Assembly (NCBI GenBank): GCA_964576715.1
Contig: CAZNWE010000102.1
Location: 1-12,424 of the forward strand
Length of the DNA: 12,424 nucleotides
Direction: 5' to 3'
DNA from: SLRI01 sp964576715
GTDB lineage: Bacteria; Pseudomonadota; Alphaproteobacteria; Geminicoccales; Geminicoccaceae
Notes under the pieces: generated by a model
Database searches by the model: none
The model's input: only the letters and a program-made list of their open reading frames with translations
Told to the model about the DNA's origin: nothing
In this document: piece after piece, positions 1 through 6,363 of the stretch
How positions within the stretch are numbered: position 1 is the stretch's first letter
Layout of the letters: every line of letters starts with the position of its first letter
Position numbers and translations under genes: made by a program

Positions 1-1
1 G

Positions 2-1033
2 AGCCTGGAGACCGGCGCCTTCATCGCGCTCGAGCGTAACCCTGAATGGTGGGGCGAGCCGCCTGCCTTCGACGAGATCGTCATCCGCACGATCGAGAAC
101 ACGGCAGCCTTGGAGGCCAACCTGCTCTCCGGCGAGATCGACATGATCGAGGGCTCCTTGGGCCTCGCCCTCGACCAGGCGACCGCCTTCGAGGCCCGGC
201 ACGGCGAGCGCTTCCAGGTTTTCTACAAGCCCGGGCTGATCTACGAGCATATCGACTTCAATCTCGACAACCCGATCCTCGCCGATCGCCGGGTGCGGGA
301 GGCCATGATCCGCAGCATCGACCGCGAGGCCGTGAGCCAACAGCTCTTCGCCGGCCGCCAGGCCGTGGCGCACACCGGCGTCAACCCGCTCGACTGGGTG
401 CATACCGACGACATCCCGACCTACGACGAGGACCTCGATGCCGCCAACGCCTTGCTCGACGAGGCCGGCTGGACCGACCTGCGCGGTGGCGTCCGCCACA
501 ATGCCGAAGGCGAGCCCTTGCAACTCAGCATCATGACGACGGCCGGCAACCGGACGCGCGAGCTGGTCCAGCAGGTGCTGCAGTCGATGTGGCAGCGGGC
601 CGGCATCGAGGTGAGCATCCAGAACGAGCCGGCCCGCGTCTTCTTCGGCGAGACGATGAGCAAGCGCCGCTTTCCGTCACTTGCCATGTATGCCTGGATC
701 TCGAGCCCCGAGAACGTGCCGCGCTCGACCCTCCATTCCGAGGAGATCCCGCGGGAAGAGAACGGCTGGTCCGGGCAGAACTACCCGGGCTTCATCAATG
801 CCGAGATGGACGCGCTGATCGACGAGATCGAGATCACCCTCGATCGCGACGCGCGCGAACAGCTCTGGCACGAGCTGCAGCGCCTCTATGCGACGGAGCT
901 GCCCGTCATTCCGCTTTATTTCCGCGCTGACGCGCATATCTGGCCGCGCTGGCTCGCTGGCGTATCGCCCACCGGGCACATGGGTGTGACCAGCCTCACC
1001 GTCGAGCAATGGCACGTGGCGGACGGCGGTTGA
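2..1033 (+). CDS. ABC transporter substrate-binding protein, family 5 (Opp/Dpp-type), 3' part
   Basis: This is the C-terminal 343 residues of a periplasmic solute-binding protein of the SBP_bac_5 family, which captures peptides or other solutes for an ABC importer. The frame is open from the window edge, so the start and any signal peptide lie outside. The visible part carries family hallmarks: an early 'LERNPEWWG' segment, then 'LLSGEIDMI', then 'FNLDNPILADRRVREAM' followed by 'SIDREAV' (the usual N-x-x-x-P-x-x-D-x-R-V-R-x-A motif), then 'ALLDEAGW'. The C-terminal lobe ends with 'LPVIPLYFRADAHIW', also typical. The permease genes follow 25 nt downstream on the same strand, so this is the binding subunit of the same importer. 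Family-5 proteins bind di- and oligopeptides, nickel, glutathione, opines and sugars; the substrate cannot be told from this fragment. The family call is secure and the substrate is unknown. Confidence 0.93.
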   Translation, partial: SLETGAFIALERNPEWWGEPPAFDEIVIRTIENTAALEANLLSGEIDMIEGSLGLALDQATAFEARHGERFQVFYKPGLIYEHIDFNLDNPILADRRVREAMIRSIDREAVSQQLFAGRQAVAHTGVNPLDWVHTDDIPTYDEDLDAANALLDEAGWTDLRGGVRHNAEGEPLQLSIMTTAGNRTRELVQQVLQSMWQRAGIEVSIQNEPARVFFGETMSKRRFPSLAMYAWISSPENVPRSTLHSEEIPREENGWSGQNYPGFINAEMDALIDEIEITLDRDAREQLWHELQRLYATELPVIPLYFRADAHIWPRWLAGVSPTGHMGVTSLTVEQWHVADGG

Positions 1034-1058
1034 GCAGCAAACCGGGCCCACGGCCTCG

Positions 1059-2015
1059 ATGAGCGCCTACCTGACCCGCCGGATCGGCGAGACGGTCTTC
1101 CTTCTCCTCCTCATGTCCTTCCTGATCTACGGCCTGATCGGACTGATGCCGGGCGACCCGATCGACCTCATGCTCTCGGCCGATCCCAACATCACCGCCG
1201 AGGACGCGGCCCGCCTCAAGGCGCTCCAGGGCCTCGATCGCCCGCTCTGGGAGCGCTACTGGTACTGGCTGCGGACGGCGCTCTCCGGTGATTTCGGCTA
1301 TTCCAGGCTCTATGCGCGGCCAGTCGTCGAGGTCATCGGCCCGAGGCTCGTCAACACCGCCATCCTCATGGGCACCAGCCTCGCCCTGGCGCTCTTGATC
1401 GCCGTCCCGGCCGGCGTGATCGCCGCGATGCACCCGCGCGGCCTCGCCGACAACACCATCAATCTCTTGGCCTTCGCCGGCTTTTCGGTCCCCTCGTTCT
1501 GGCTCGGCCTCATCCTGATCATCGTCTTCGCGGTCCAGCTCGGCTGGCTGCCGGCAGGGGGTACCGCACCCGTCGGCAGTGCGGACCTCCCCGATCGCCT
1601 GCGCTACCTCGTCCTGCCGGTCGCCACGCTCACGCTGCTTGCCGCCGGCACCTTCGTCCGCTTCGTCCGCGCTGCCATGCTCGAAGCGCTGCGTGAGGAC
1701 TTCATCCGCACCGCCAGGGTCAAGGGCCTCTCCCGCAGTGCCGTCGTCATCCGCCACGCCATGCCGCACGCCATGCTGTCGCTGGTGACCATCGTGGCGC
1801 TCAATGTCGGCAACCTGTTCTCGGGCTCGCTCGTGGTCGAGACCATCTTCGCCTATCTCGGCATGGGCAAGCTGATCTACGATTCGATCATGGGCAACGA
1901 CTACAACCTGGCGCTGGCCGCCCTCCTGATCGCCACCTTGGTCACCCTCCTGGCCAACCTCGTCGCCGACATCGCCTATGGCTGGCTCGATCCCCGAATC
2001 GACTATGGAGGGTGA
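1059..2015 (+). CDS. ABC transporter permease, DppB/OppB/GsiC type
   Basis: A 318-residue inner-membrane permease that forms one half of the translocation pore of an Opp/Dpp-type importer. The N-terminus 'MSAYLTRRIGETVFLLLLMSFLIY' is the usual first helix, followed by 'MPGDPIDLML' and the periplasmic segment with 'GLDRPLWERYWYWL' and 'GDFGYS', all characteristic of DppB-like proteins. About six membrane helices are visible. The EAA loop that docks the ATPase lies at about residues 209-223 ('EALREDFIRTARVKG'). The C-terminus ends 'YGWLDPRIDYGG', a common DppB ending. Length is normal for the family. The start at ATG 1059 is the only sensible one; its Shine-Dalgarno sequence is weak. The stop codon lies within the GTGA at 2012-2015, close to the start of the next permease, so the two are probably translationally coupled. 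Confidence 0.95.
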   Translation: MSAYLTRRIGETVFLLLLMSFLIYGLIGLMPGDPIDLMLSADPNITAEDAARLKALQGLDRPLWERYWYWLRTALSGDFGYSRLYARPVVEVIGPRLVNTAILMGTSLALALLIAVPAGVIAAMHPRGLADNTINLLAFAGFSVPSFWLGLILIIVFAVQLGWLPAGGTAPVGSADLPDRLRYLVLPVATLTLLAAGTFVRFVRAAMLEALREDFIRTARVKGLSRSAVVIRHAMPHAMLSLVTIVALNVGNLFSGSLVVETIFAYLGMGKLIYDSIMGNDYNLALAALLIATLVTLLANLVADIAYGWLDPRIDYGG

Positions 2016-2023
2016 GATCGACG

Positions 2024-2980
2024 ATGGCGGCTGAAGCCGAAGCCCCGCTCACCCGCGTCGGCATCCGGCGAGCAGCCGCGGGCCAGGGACCCTGGCGGCG
2101 CTTCTGGCAGCGCTTCCTGTGGCACCGCCTCGCCGTCCTCTGCACCTGGCTTCTCTGCCTCCTGATCCTCGCCGTGATCTTCGGCCCACCTCTGGGCCAG
2201 CTCTTCGGCCTCGATGGCCAGACCGTGAACCTCTTCAACCGCATGGCGCCTGCCGGCCTGGGCCAGCCGATGGGTACCGATGAGCTCGGCCGCGACCTCC
2301 TGCTCCGCCTCCTGGAGGGCGGCCGGGTCTCGCTTCTGGTCGGCATCAGCGGCGCCCTGCTGACCGCCATCATCGGCACCGCGATCGGCCTCGCTGCGGG
2401 CTATGCCGGCGGGCGCACCGACAGCTTCTTCATGCGCCTCACCGACGCGGTGATCGCCCTGCCGCTCCTGCCGCTCTTGATCGTTCTGGCCGCCATCGAC
2501 GTCACCAAGCTCGGCCTGCCGGCATCGCTCGCGGGCGATGGCTGGGGCAGCGTCTACCGCATCGTCATCCTCGTGGCCCTCTTCGGCTGGACCACGGTCG
2601 CCAGGCTCGTCCGCGCCGCCGTCCTGAGCCAGAAGGAGCGCGACTATATCCGCGCCGCCCGTGCCCTGGGTGCCGGCCCGCTGCGGATCGCGCTCCGCCA
2701 CATCCTGCCCAACATCGCGTCCCCCATCATCGTCGCCACGACACTCTCCATCGGCAACATCATGCTGGCGGAATCGGTCCTCTCCTTCCTCGGCCTCGGC
2801 ATCCAGCCGCCGCTGCCCTCCTGGGGCAACATGCTGACCAACGCCCAGGAGATCATCTGGCAGGCCCCGGCGCTGGCCATCTGGCCCGGGGCTTTGCTGT
2901 TCATCGCGGTGATCGCCTGCAACATCATCGGCGACGGCTTGCAGGATGCGCTCGATCCGCGCGGTGACCTCGGGCGGTGA
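2024..2980 (+). CDS. ABC transporter permease, DppC/OppC type
   Basis: The second inner-membrane permease of the importer, 318 residues from ATG 2024. It has the DppC layout: a cytoplasmic N-terminal tail, a first helix ('LAVLCTWLLCLLILAVIF'), the 'MGTDELGRDLLLRLLEGGRVSL' segment that is nearly diagnostic for this family, then five further helices. The EAA loop is 'LSQKERDYIRAARALGAG' with 'RHILPN' behind it, and the C-terminus is 'GDGLQDALDPR'. Two starts are possible: GTG 2012, which overlaps the preceding stop, and ATG 2024. I prefer 2024 because the GGAGGG at 2007-2012 lies 11 nt before it but directly abuts the GTG. No ATPase genes follow, so they must be upstream of the window or elsewhere in the genome. 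Confidence 0.94.
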   Translation: MAAEAEAPLTRVGIRRAAAGQGPWRRFWQRFLWHRLAVLCTWLLCLLILAVIFGPPLGQLFGLDGQTVNLFNRMAPAGLGQPMGTDELGRDLLLRLLEGGRVSLLVGISGALLTAIIGTAIGLAAGYAGGRTDSFFMRLTDAVIALPLLPLLIVLAAIDVTKLGLPASLAGDGWGSVYRIVILVALFGWTTVARLVRAAVLSQKERDYIRAARALGAGPLRIALRHILPNIASPIIVATTLSIGNIMLAESVLSFLGLGIQPPLPSWGNMLTNAQEIIWQAPALAIWPGALLFIAVIACNIIGDGLQDALDPRGDLGR

Positions 2981-2985
2981 TCGTT

Positions 2986-3001
2986 CGGCGAGCAGCCGCG
3001 G
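2986..3001 (+). repeat. 16-bp direct repeat, copy 2 (copy 1 at 2066-2081)
   Basis: The sequence CGGCGAGCAGCCGCGG occurs exactly at 2066-2081, inside the 5' end of the second permease gene, and again at 2986-3001, just after that gene's stop codon. The two copies are 920 bp apart in direct orientation. The right copy also forms the left arm of a weak hairpin, CGGCG (2986-2990) with CGCCG (3004-3008). Chance or a trace of a local duplication are both possible in DNA this GC-rich. Confidence 0.6.
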
Positions 3002-3065
3002 AACGCCGGAAGTGTGAGCTGGATTACAGATTCGAAGTCGGTCGCCAACCGATCATCTTGCGGGC

Positions 3066-3640
3066 TTGAGCGACGGAAGTAATCGACGGTTGAGCGACAC
3101 GAACCCTGAGAGCGTCGCGGCCGTGCTGGAGAGGGCGGCCAGTCCGGCGGCCAAGGCGGCACTGGCCGAGAGGCCGCTGTCCTTGGTCATCGAGAGCCTG
3201 CCCGACGGCTTAGCACTCTGTGACGGCGACGATCGGCTGGTGCGCTGCAACAGCCGCGATCACAGGCTCGACGCGCCCCGTGTGCCGGCGATGGAGGCAC
3301 GGTTCGCGGACATCCACCGCTGTGGCCTCGCCCGCGGCCCGGACGCCGTCCGCCACGGCGAGGCTGAGGCTTGGCTGGCCCGGCACCGCGCCGCCCACCG
3401 AAAGCCGCCCGCCATGCACGAGCCGCAACGCGGCGACGGCAGCTGGCGGCTCGCCGCCATCATCGCCGGTGCCACGATCGGTACCTGGGAATGGAACGCG
3501 AAGACCGGCGAAACAGTCTTCAGCGAGCACTGGCGCGAGATGCTCGGCTACCGCCCGGGCGAGCTGCCGACACCCGGCACCGACACGCGGCGGCGACAGC
3601 CGCCACCGACCTCTGGCAACGGCCGTGCCATCCGGCCTCG
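3066..3640 (+). pseudogene. N-terminal PAS fragment of a frame-broken PAS-GGDEF sensor
   Basis: This is the front part of a sensory regulator, in a different reading frame from the GGDEF part that follows. It starts at TTG 3066 or TTG 3090 (no ATG is available; a stop lies at 3015-3017) and reads as PAS sequence for about 174 residues. Residues 37-128 resemble a PAS_7 domain ('VIESLPDGLALCDGDDRLVRCNSR', then 'ARFADIHRCGLARG', 'EAWLARHRAAH'). Residues 130-174 match the start of a PAS_3 domain ('IIAGATIGTWEWNAKTGETVF', 'MLGYRPGELPTPGTDT'). After about 3587 this frame becomes Arg/Pro/Ser-rich and unlike a protein, whereas the +1-shifted-back frame continues as PAS sequence. The first PAS lacks its usual C-terminal strands and the second lacks its second half, so small deletions seem to have occurred as well as the frame change. 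The homology call is by eye; the end at 3640 is approximate. Confidence 0.6.
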
Positions 3641-3700
3641 TGTCTCAAGACCCTCGATGGCGCACCCTTGGCGCTGGCAGAGCTGCCGCTCGCCAGGGCG

Positions 3701-4768
3701 ATGGCGATCAGGGCAGCGGTCTTCGATGCCCGCCACGCGATCGAGTGGCCGGACGGCACCCACCACCTCCCGTCGATCAACGCCGCACCCCTCGCCCGGG
3801 ACTCGACCGTGCCGTGCTCGGTGGTTGGCTCGATGATCGACGTCATGGACAAGCTCGCGGCCGAATCCGACCTCCGCTACAAGGCGGCGCTGTTGCTCGG
3901 CTTGTTCGAACTCTGCCCGCTGGGCATCGCGCTCACCGATTACGCGACCGGTGCGTTCATCGAGGTCAATGACGCACTGCTCGCGCAAAACGGCTTCAGC
4001 CGCGACGAGTTCCTGCGCCTGACCTATTTCGACGTGACGCCGGCGGACTACCGCGCCTCGGATAGGCACTTCCATCAGCAGTTGCGCGACGTGGGCCACC
4101 ATGGTCCCTACGAGAAGGAGAACCTGCGCAAGGACGGTAGCCGCTACCCGATCGTCCTGCGCAGCACCATGGTGACCGACCTCGCCGGCCGGCAGCTGAT
4201 CTGGTCGATCGTCGAGGACATCACCGAGCGCAAGGCGAGCGAGGCAAAAGTCCTGCGCCAGGCGCAGTTCGACGAGTTGACCGGCCTGCCCAACCGCCGG
4301 CTGTTCCAGGAGCGCCTGCAGCGCGCCCTCGAGCGGGCGCGCCGTGGCCGACATGGCGGTGCCGTGGCGATGCTCGACCTCGATGACTTCAAGACGGTCA
4401 ACGACCGCCTCGGTCACAAGGCCGGGGATACGATCCTGGTCGAGGCTGCCGGCCGGCTCACCGCCTGCACCCGGGCCACCGATACGGTCGCCCGGTTCGG
4501 CGGCGACGAGTTCCTGATCCTCCTCGACGACATCGGTGTCCGCAGCAACGCGGCGCGCATCATGCGCAAGCTGCAACGCGCCCTCGTCCAGCCCTTTTGC
4601 GTCGACGGTCGGGTGCTGCAGTTGCGAGTGAGCAGCGGCATCAGCCACTTTCCGGCCGACAGCGACGACCAGGACGAGCTGATCCGGCTCGCCGACAGTG
4701 CCATGTACCGGGCCAAACGGCAGGGTCGCAACCGCACCCGAATTTACAGCATGACCACCGGCAGCTAG
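3701..4768 (+). CDS. PAS-GGDEF diguanylate cyclase, 3' part of a frame-broken gene
   Basis: This frame encodes a diguanylate cyclase, making c-di-GMP from two GTP. PAS-like sequence starts near 3640: 'DGAPLALAELPLARAM' and 'AIEWPDGTHHLPSINAAPL' resemble the second half of a PAS domain. A complete PAS domain follows from about 3880 to 4240 ('CPLGIALTDYATGAFIEVND', 'YEKENLRKDGSRYPIVL', 'SIVEDITERKASE'). The GGDEF domain runs from about 4260: 'DELTGLPNRRLF', 'LDLDDFKTVNDRLGHKAGD', the active-site GGDEF at 4499-4513 and 'ADSAMYRAKRQGRN' near the end. An RxxD inhibitory site (RATD, 4472-4483) sits five residues before GGDEF, as in product-inhibited cyclases. No signal peptide or membrane helix is seen. 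The start is uncertain: ATG 3701 and ATG 3833 are candidates, both with weak ribosome sites; the frame is open back to 3371, but there the PAS homology is in the other frame. The stop overlaps that of the convergent gene. Confidence 0.8.
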   Translation: MAIRAAVFDARHAIEWPDGTHHLPSINAAPLARDSTVPCSVVGSMIDVMDKLAAESDLRYKAALLLGLFELCPLGIALTDYATGAFIEVNDALLAQNGFSRDEFLRLTYFDVTPADYRASDRHFHQQLRDVGHHGPYEKENLRKDGSRYPIVLRSTMVTDLAGRQLIWSIVEDITERKASEAKVLRQAQFDELTGLPNRRLFQERLQRALERARRGRHGGAVAMLDLDDFKTVNDRLGHKAGDTILVEAAGRLTACTRATDTVARFGGDEFLILLDDIGVRSNAARIMRKLQRALVQPFCVDGRVLQLRVSSGISHFPADSDDQDELIRLADSAMYRAKRQGRNRTRIYSMTTGS

Positions 4769-5214
4769 GCCTTCGCCGCTCGTTCTCTGATTTGGCGCAT
4801 GACGACCGCTGGATCGGCAGCCAAGAAGCCGAGTTCGATATCGTAGCGCTCGCCACTGGTGAGCATGATTCGAATGCCCTTGCTCAAGGTGCCGCGCCTG
4901 AGGGTGGCCTCCTGGATCGTCGTCCAGGCGACCGGCTCGGGCCCGCGCCGCTGGTCGAGCAGGCCCTGCTCGCCGATCACCAGGACCGGTCCAGCGAGCC
5001 GGAGCTCGCTCAGCAGCATGACCAGGGCGAAGCCCGGCAACAGGATGAGCAGAAAGGCGATGCCCCAGGCCTCGCCGAGGCCTTGGCTCCACACCCGGGC
5101 GGCGCCCAGTGCGATCATGGCCGCCAGCATGACCATGAACGGCCAAATCTTGCGAGGATCGAAGCCGAACCGCGCCACCTCCCGGCCGAGCCCAGCCCCG
5201 GCCCACTCAGCCAT
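4765..5214 (-). CDS. Small membrane protein with two N-terminal helices and a possible PH-like domain
   Basis: A 149-residue protein of unknown function. Two hydrophobic helices are evident at about residues 24-43 ('WPFMVMLAAMIALGAARVW') and 49-68 ('AWGIAFLLILLPGFALVMLL'). They are followed by a soluble region of about 75 residues with 'GPVLVIGEQGLLDQR', 'PVAWTTIQEATL' and 'IRIMLTSGERYDIELGFL'. This pattern (two helices, then a strand-rich domain with a 'GLxD' turn and a W-x-x-I segment) resembles STM3941-like and bacterial PH-like membrane proteins; that is by eye only. The ATG at 5214 has GAGGG four nt upstream. The gene runs against the GGDEF gene, and their stop codons share CTAG at 4765-4768. 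It is divergent from the CBS gene. Codon use looks like its neighbours. A real gene is likely; its function is unknown. Confidence 0.75.
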   Translation of the reverse strand: MAEWAGAGLGREVARFGFDPRKIWPFMVMLAAMIALGAARVWSQGLGEAWGIAFLLILLPGFALVMLLSELRLAGPVLVIGEQGLLDQRRGPEPVAWTTIQEATLRRGTLSKGIRIMLTSGERYDIELGFLAADPAVVMRQIRERAAKA

Positions 5215-5503
5215 TGGCCCTCGCGGCCGAGCGCGTCAGTGCTCGCAAGACGGACAGGATCACCGGCGGTCCGACGTCCCCTCGGTGTGGTTGGCTCGGC
5301 ATCGCCGCGCGCCGCAACCGTGCGCAGGCACGAGCGGCACGTCGACGACCGACAGCAGCGCCGGCAGGCGCCGCGCCGGCAGCGACGTGGTGCCTGCGCT
5401 TAGTGCTTGGAGGCGGCGTCTGGCCCTGGCAATCTAGCGGTCTTGCGCTGCGATGCGTCGGTGCGATGCCGCAGGGCACCGCCGGCAAGGAGGGACGAAC
5501 GAG
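5215..5503. other. Divergent intergenic spacer, 289 bp
   Basis: This region separates the leftward small membrane protein from the rightward CBS gene and should hold both promoters, although I cannot point to a convincing -35/-10 pair. Short open frames cross it on both strands, but their translations are Arg/Ala-rich with no recognisable motif, as expected in GC-rich DNA. A 10-bp direct repeat GCGCCGGCAG occurs at 5358-5367 and 5373-5382. Because GCCGGC is self-complementary, the copies can also pair as a 6-bp stem (5360-5365 with 5375-5380). Confidence 0.5.
5487..5494 (+). promoter_or_regulatory. Strong Shine-Dalgarno of the CBS-BON gene
   Basis: AAGGAGGG ends 9 nt before ATG 5504. It fixes the start there rather than at the in-frame GTG and ATG codons further upstream (from 5453), and suggests efficient translation. 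Confidence 0.8.
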
Positions 5504-6190
5504 ATGCTGACCGTTGCCGATGTCATGACCAGGGAGGTCGTCACGATCCGACCCGAGACCCCGGTCGAGGAGATCGCCAAGCTGCTTTATGAGCGGCATA
5601 TCAGCGGTGCGCCCGTGATCGACGCCAAGGGGCGCCTGGTCGGCATCCTCAGCGAAGGCGATCTCATGACCCATGCCGGCGCCCTCGGCGGGTTGCCACC
5701 GCCGCGGTCCTGGTGGCTGCGGCTGTTCAGCGATCGGACGTCGAGTGCCAAGGACTACGTCAAGACGCATGGCCGCACCGCCGCCGACGTGATGTCGACC
5801 AACCTTCGTACTGTCGCCCCGACTGCCAGCCTGCCCGAGGTCGCCCGCCTGCTCGAGGAGCACGGGATCAAGCGGATGCCGGTGGTCGAGGGCGACCAGC
5901 TCGTCGGCATCGTCAGCCGTGCCAACCTGTTGCGTGGACTGGTCACCGCCGATGCGCCGGGCGAGGTGAGCGCCGACGACCGCGAGATTGCCCGCAGGCT
6001 CCGTGACGAGCTCGCCGCGGAGAGCTTCGGCAGCCTCGTCAATCCGATCATCCAGGACGGCATCGTTCATCTCTGGGGCCTCGTCGACAACGACACCGAA
6101 CGCCGTGCCCTGATGCTGCTCGCTGAGCGGGTTCCCGGCGTGAAGGCCGTCGAGGACCACCTCGGACAACGGCCGATGGTCAAAGGCTGA
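5504..6190 (+). CDS. CBS-CBS-BON domain protein
   Basis: A 228-residue soluble protein. Residues 6-58 form the first CBS motif ('VMTREVVTIRPETPVEEIAK', 'HISGAPVIDAKGRLVGILSEGDL'). A linker follows with 'PPRSWWLRLFSD'. Residues about 93-150 form the second CBS motif ('VMSTNLRTVAPTASLPEVAR', 'HGIKRMPVVEGDQLVGIVSRANLL'). Paired CBS motifs (Bateman modules) bind adenine nucleotides such as AMP, ATP or SAM. Residues about 162-225 form a BON domain ('EIARRLRDEL', 'DGIVHLWGLVDNDTERRAL', 'VPGVKAVEDHL'), a small module often linked with membranes or osmotic stress. This architecture is common in proteobacteria, and no member function can be assigned from sequence alone. It has no signal peptide, so it is probably cytoplasmic. 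It stands alone, divergent from the small membrane protein and convergent with the TRAP operon. Confidence 0.93.
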   Translation: MLTVADVMTREVVTIRPETPVEEIAKLLYERHISGAPVIDAKGRLVGILSEGDLMTHAGALGGLPPPRSWWLRLFSDRTSSAKDYVKTHGRTAADVMSTNLRTVAPTASLPEVARLLEEHGIKRMPVVEGDQLVGIVSRANLLRGLVTADAPGEVSADDREIARRLRDELAAESFGSLVNPIIQDGIVHLWGLVDNDTERRALMLLAERVPGVKAVEDHLGQRPMVKG

Positions 6191-6191
6191 C

Positions 6192-6247
6192 GTCGTCGTG
6201 CTTGGGGCTTGTGTGCGTGAGCCTTGGCCCACCCGGTGCACGACGAC
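6192..6247. repeat. 10-bp inverted repeat between convergent genes, possible terminator
   Basis: GTCGTCGTGC at 6192-6201 is the exact reverse complement of GCACGACGAC at 6238-6247, with a 36-nt loop that contains a smaller possible stem (GGCT 6206-6209 with AGCC 6220-6223). It begins one base after the stop of the CBS gene, a position that fits transcription termination. There is no following T run, so an intrinsic terminator is not certain. Confidence 0.4.
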
Positions 6248-6347
6248 ACGACCTTGGCATGGCGAGGCTGGCGGCTGAAAGTTCTTGGCATCGACGGGCC
6301 GGTTGCTTGGGGGGCAGGGTTGAACGCGATTGCCGGCGAACCCGGTC

Positions 6348-6363
6348 GACCGCCGTTGCGGTC
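6348..6363 (-). terminator. Short hairpin at the end of the TRAP operon, weak terminator candidate
   Basis: GACCGC (6348-6353) pairs with GCGGTC (6358-6363) around a 4-nt loop. On the minus strand the stem begins within the stop codon of the large TRAP subunit (TGA, 6364-6362). No T run follows. It could help end transcription of the operon, but a 6-bp GC stem is easily produced by chance here. Confidence 0.25.

Noticed and set aside
2986..3011. Hairpin after the second permease as a terminator
   Set aside because: Only 5 bp pair cleanly with a long loop and there is no T run.
3220..3972. Third plus-strand frame across the broken PAS region, considered as an alternative continuation
   Set aside because: No PAS motif is seen in it; the homology passes from the 3066 frame straight to the GGDEF frame.
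3548..5206. Long minus-strand open frame (552 codons) across the GGDEF gene and the small membrane protein gene
   Set aside because: The translation is Arg/Gly/Glu-rich without motifs and runs antisense to clear GGDEF and PAS coding; it is a GC-rich shadow frame.
5214..5510. Short plus-strand open frame in the divergent spacer
   Set aside because: Arg/Ala-rich sequence with no homology I recognise; its end overlaps the strong ribosome site and start of the CBS gene.
5207..6241. Minus-strand open frame (344 codons) across the CBS-BON gene
   Set aside because: It is antisense to a gene with two clear CBS motifs and a BON domain and shows no domain of its own.
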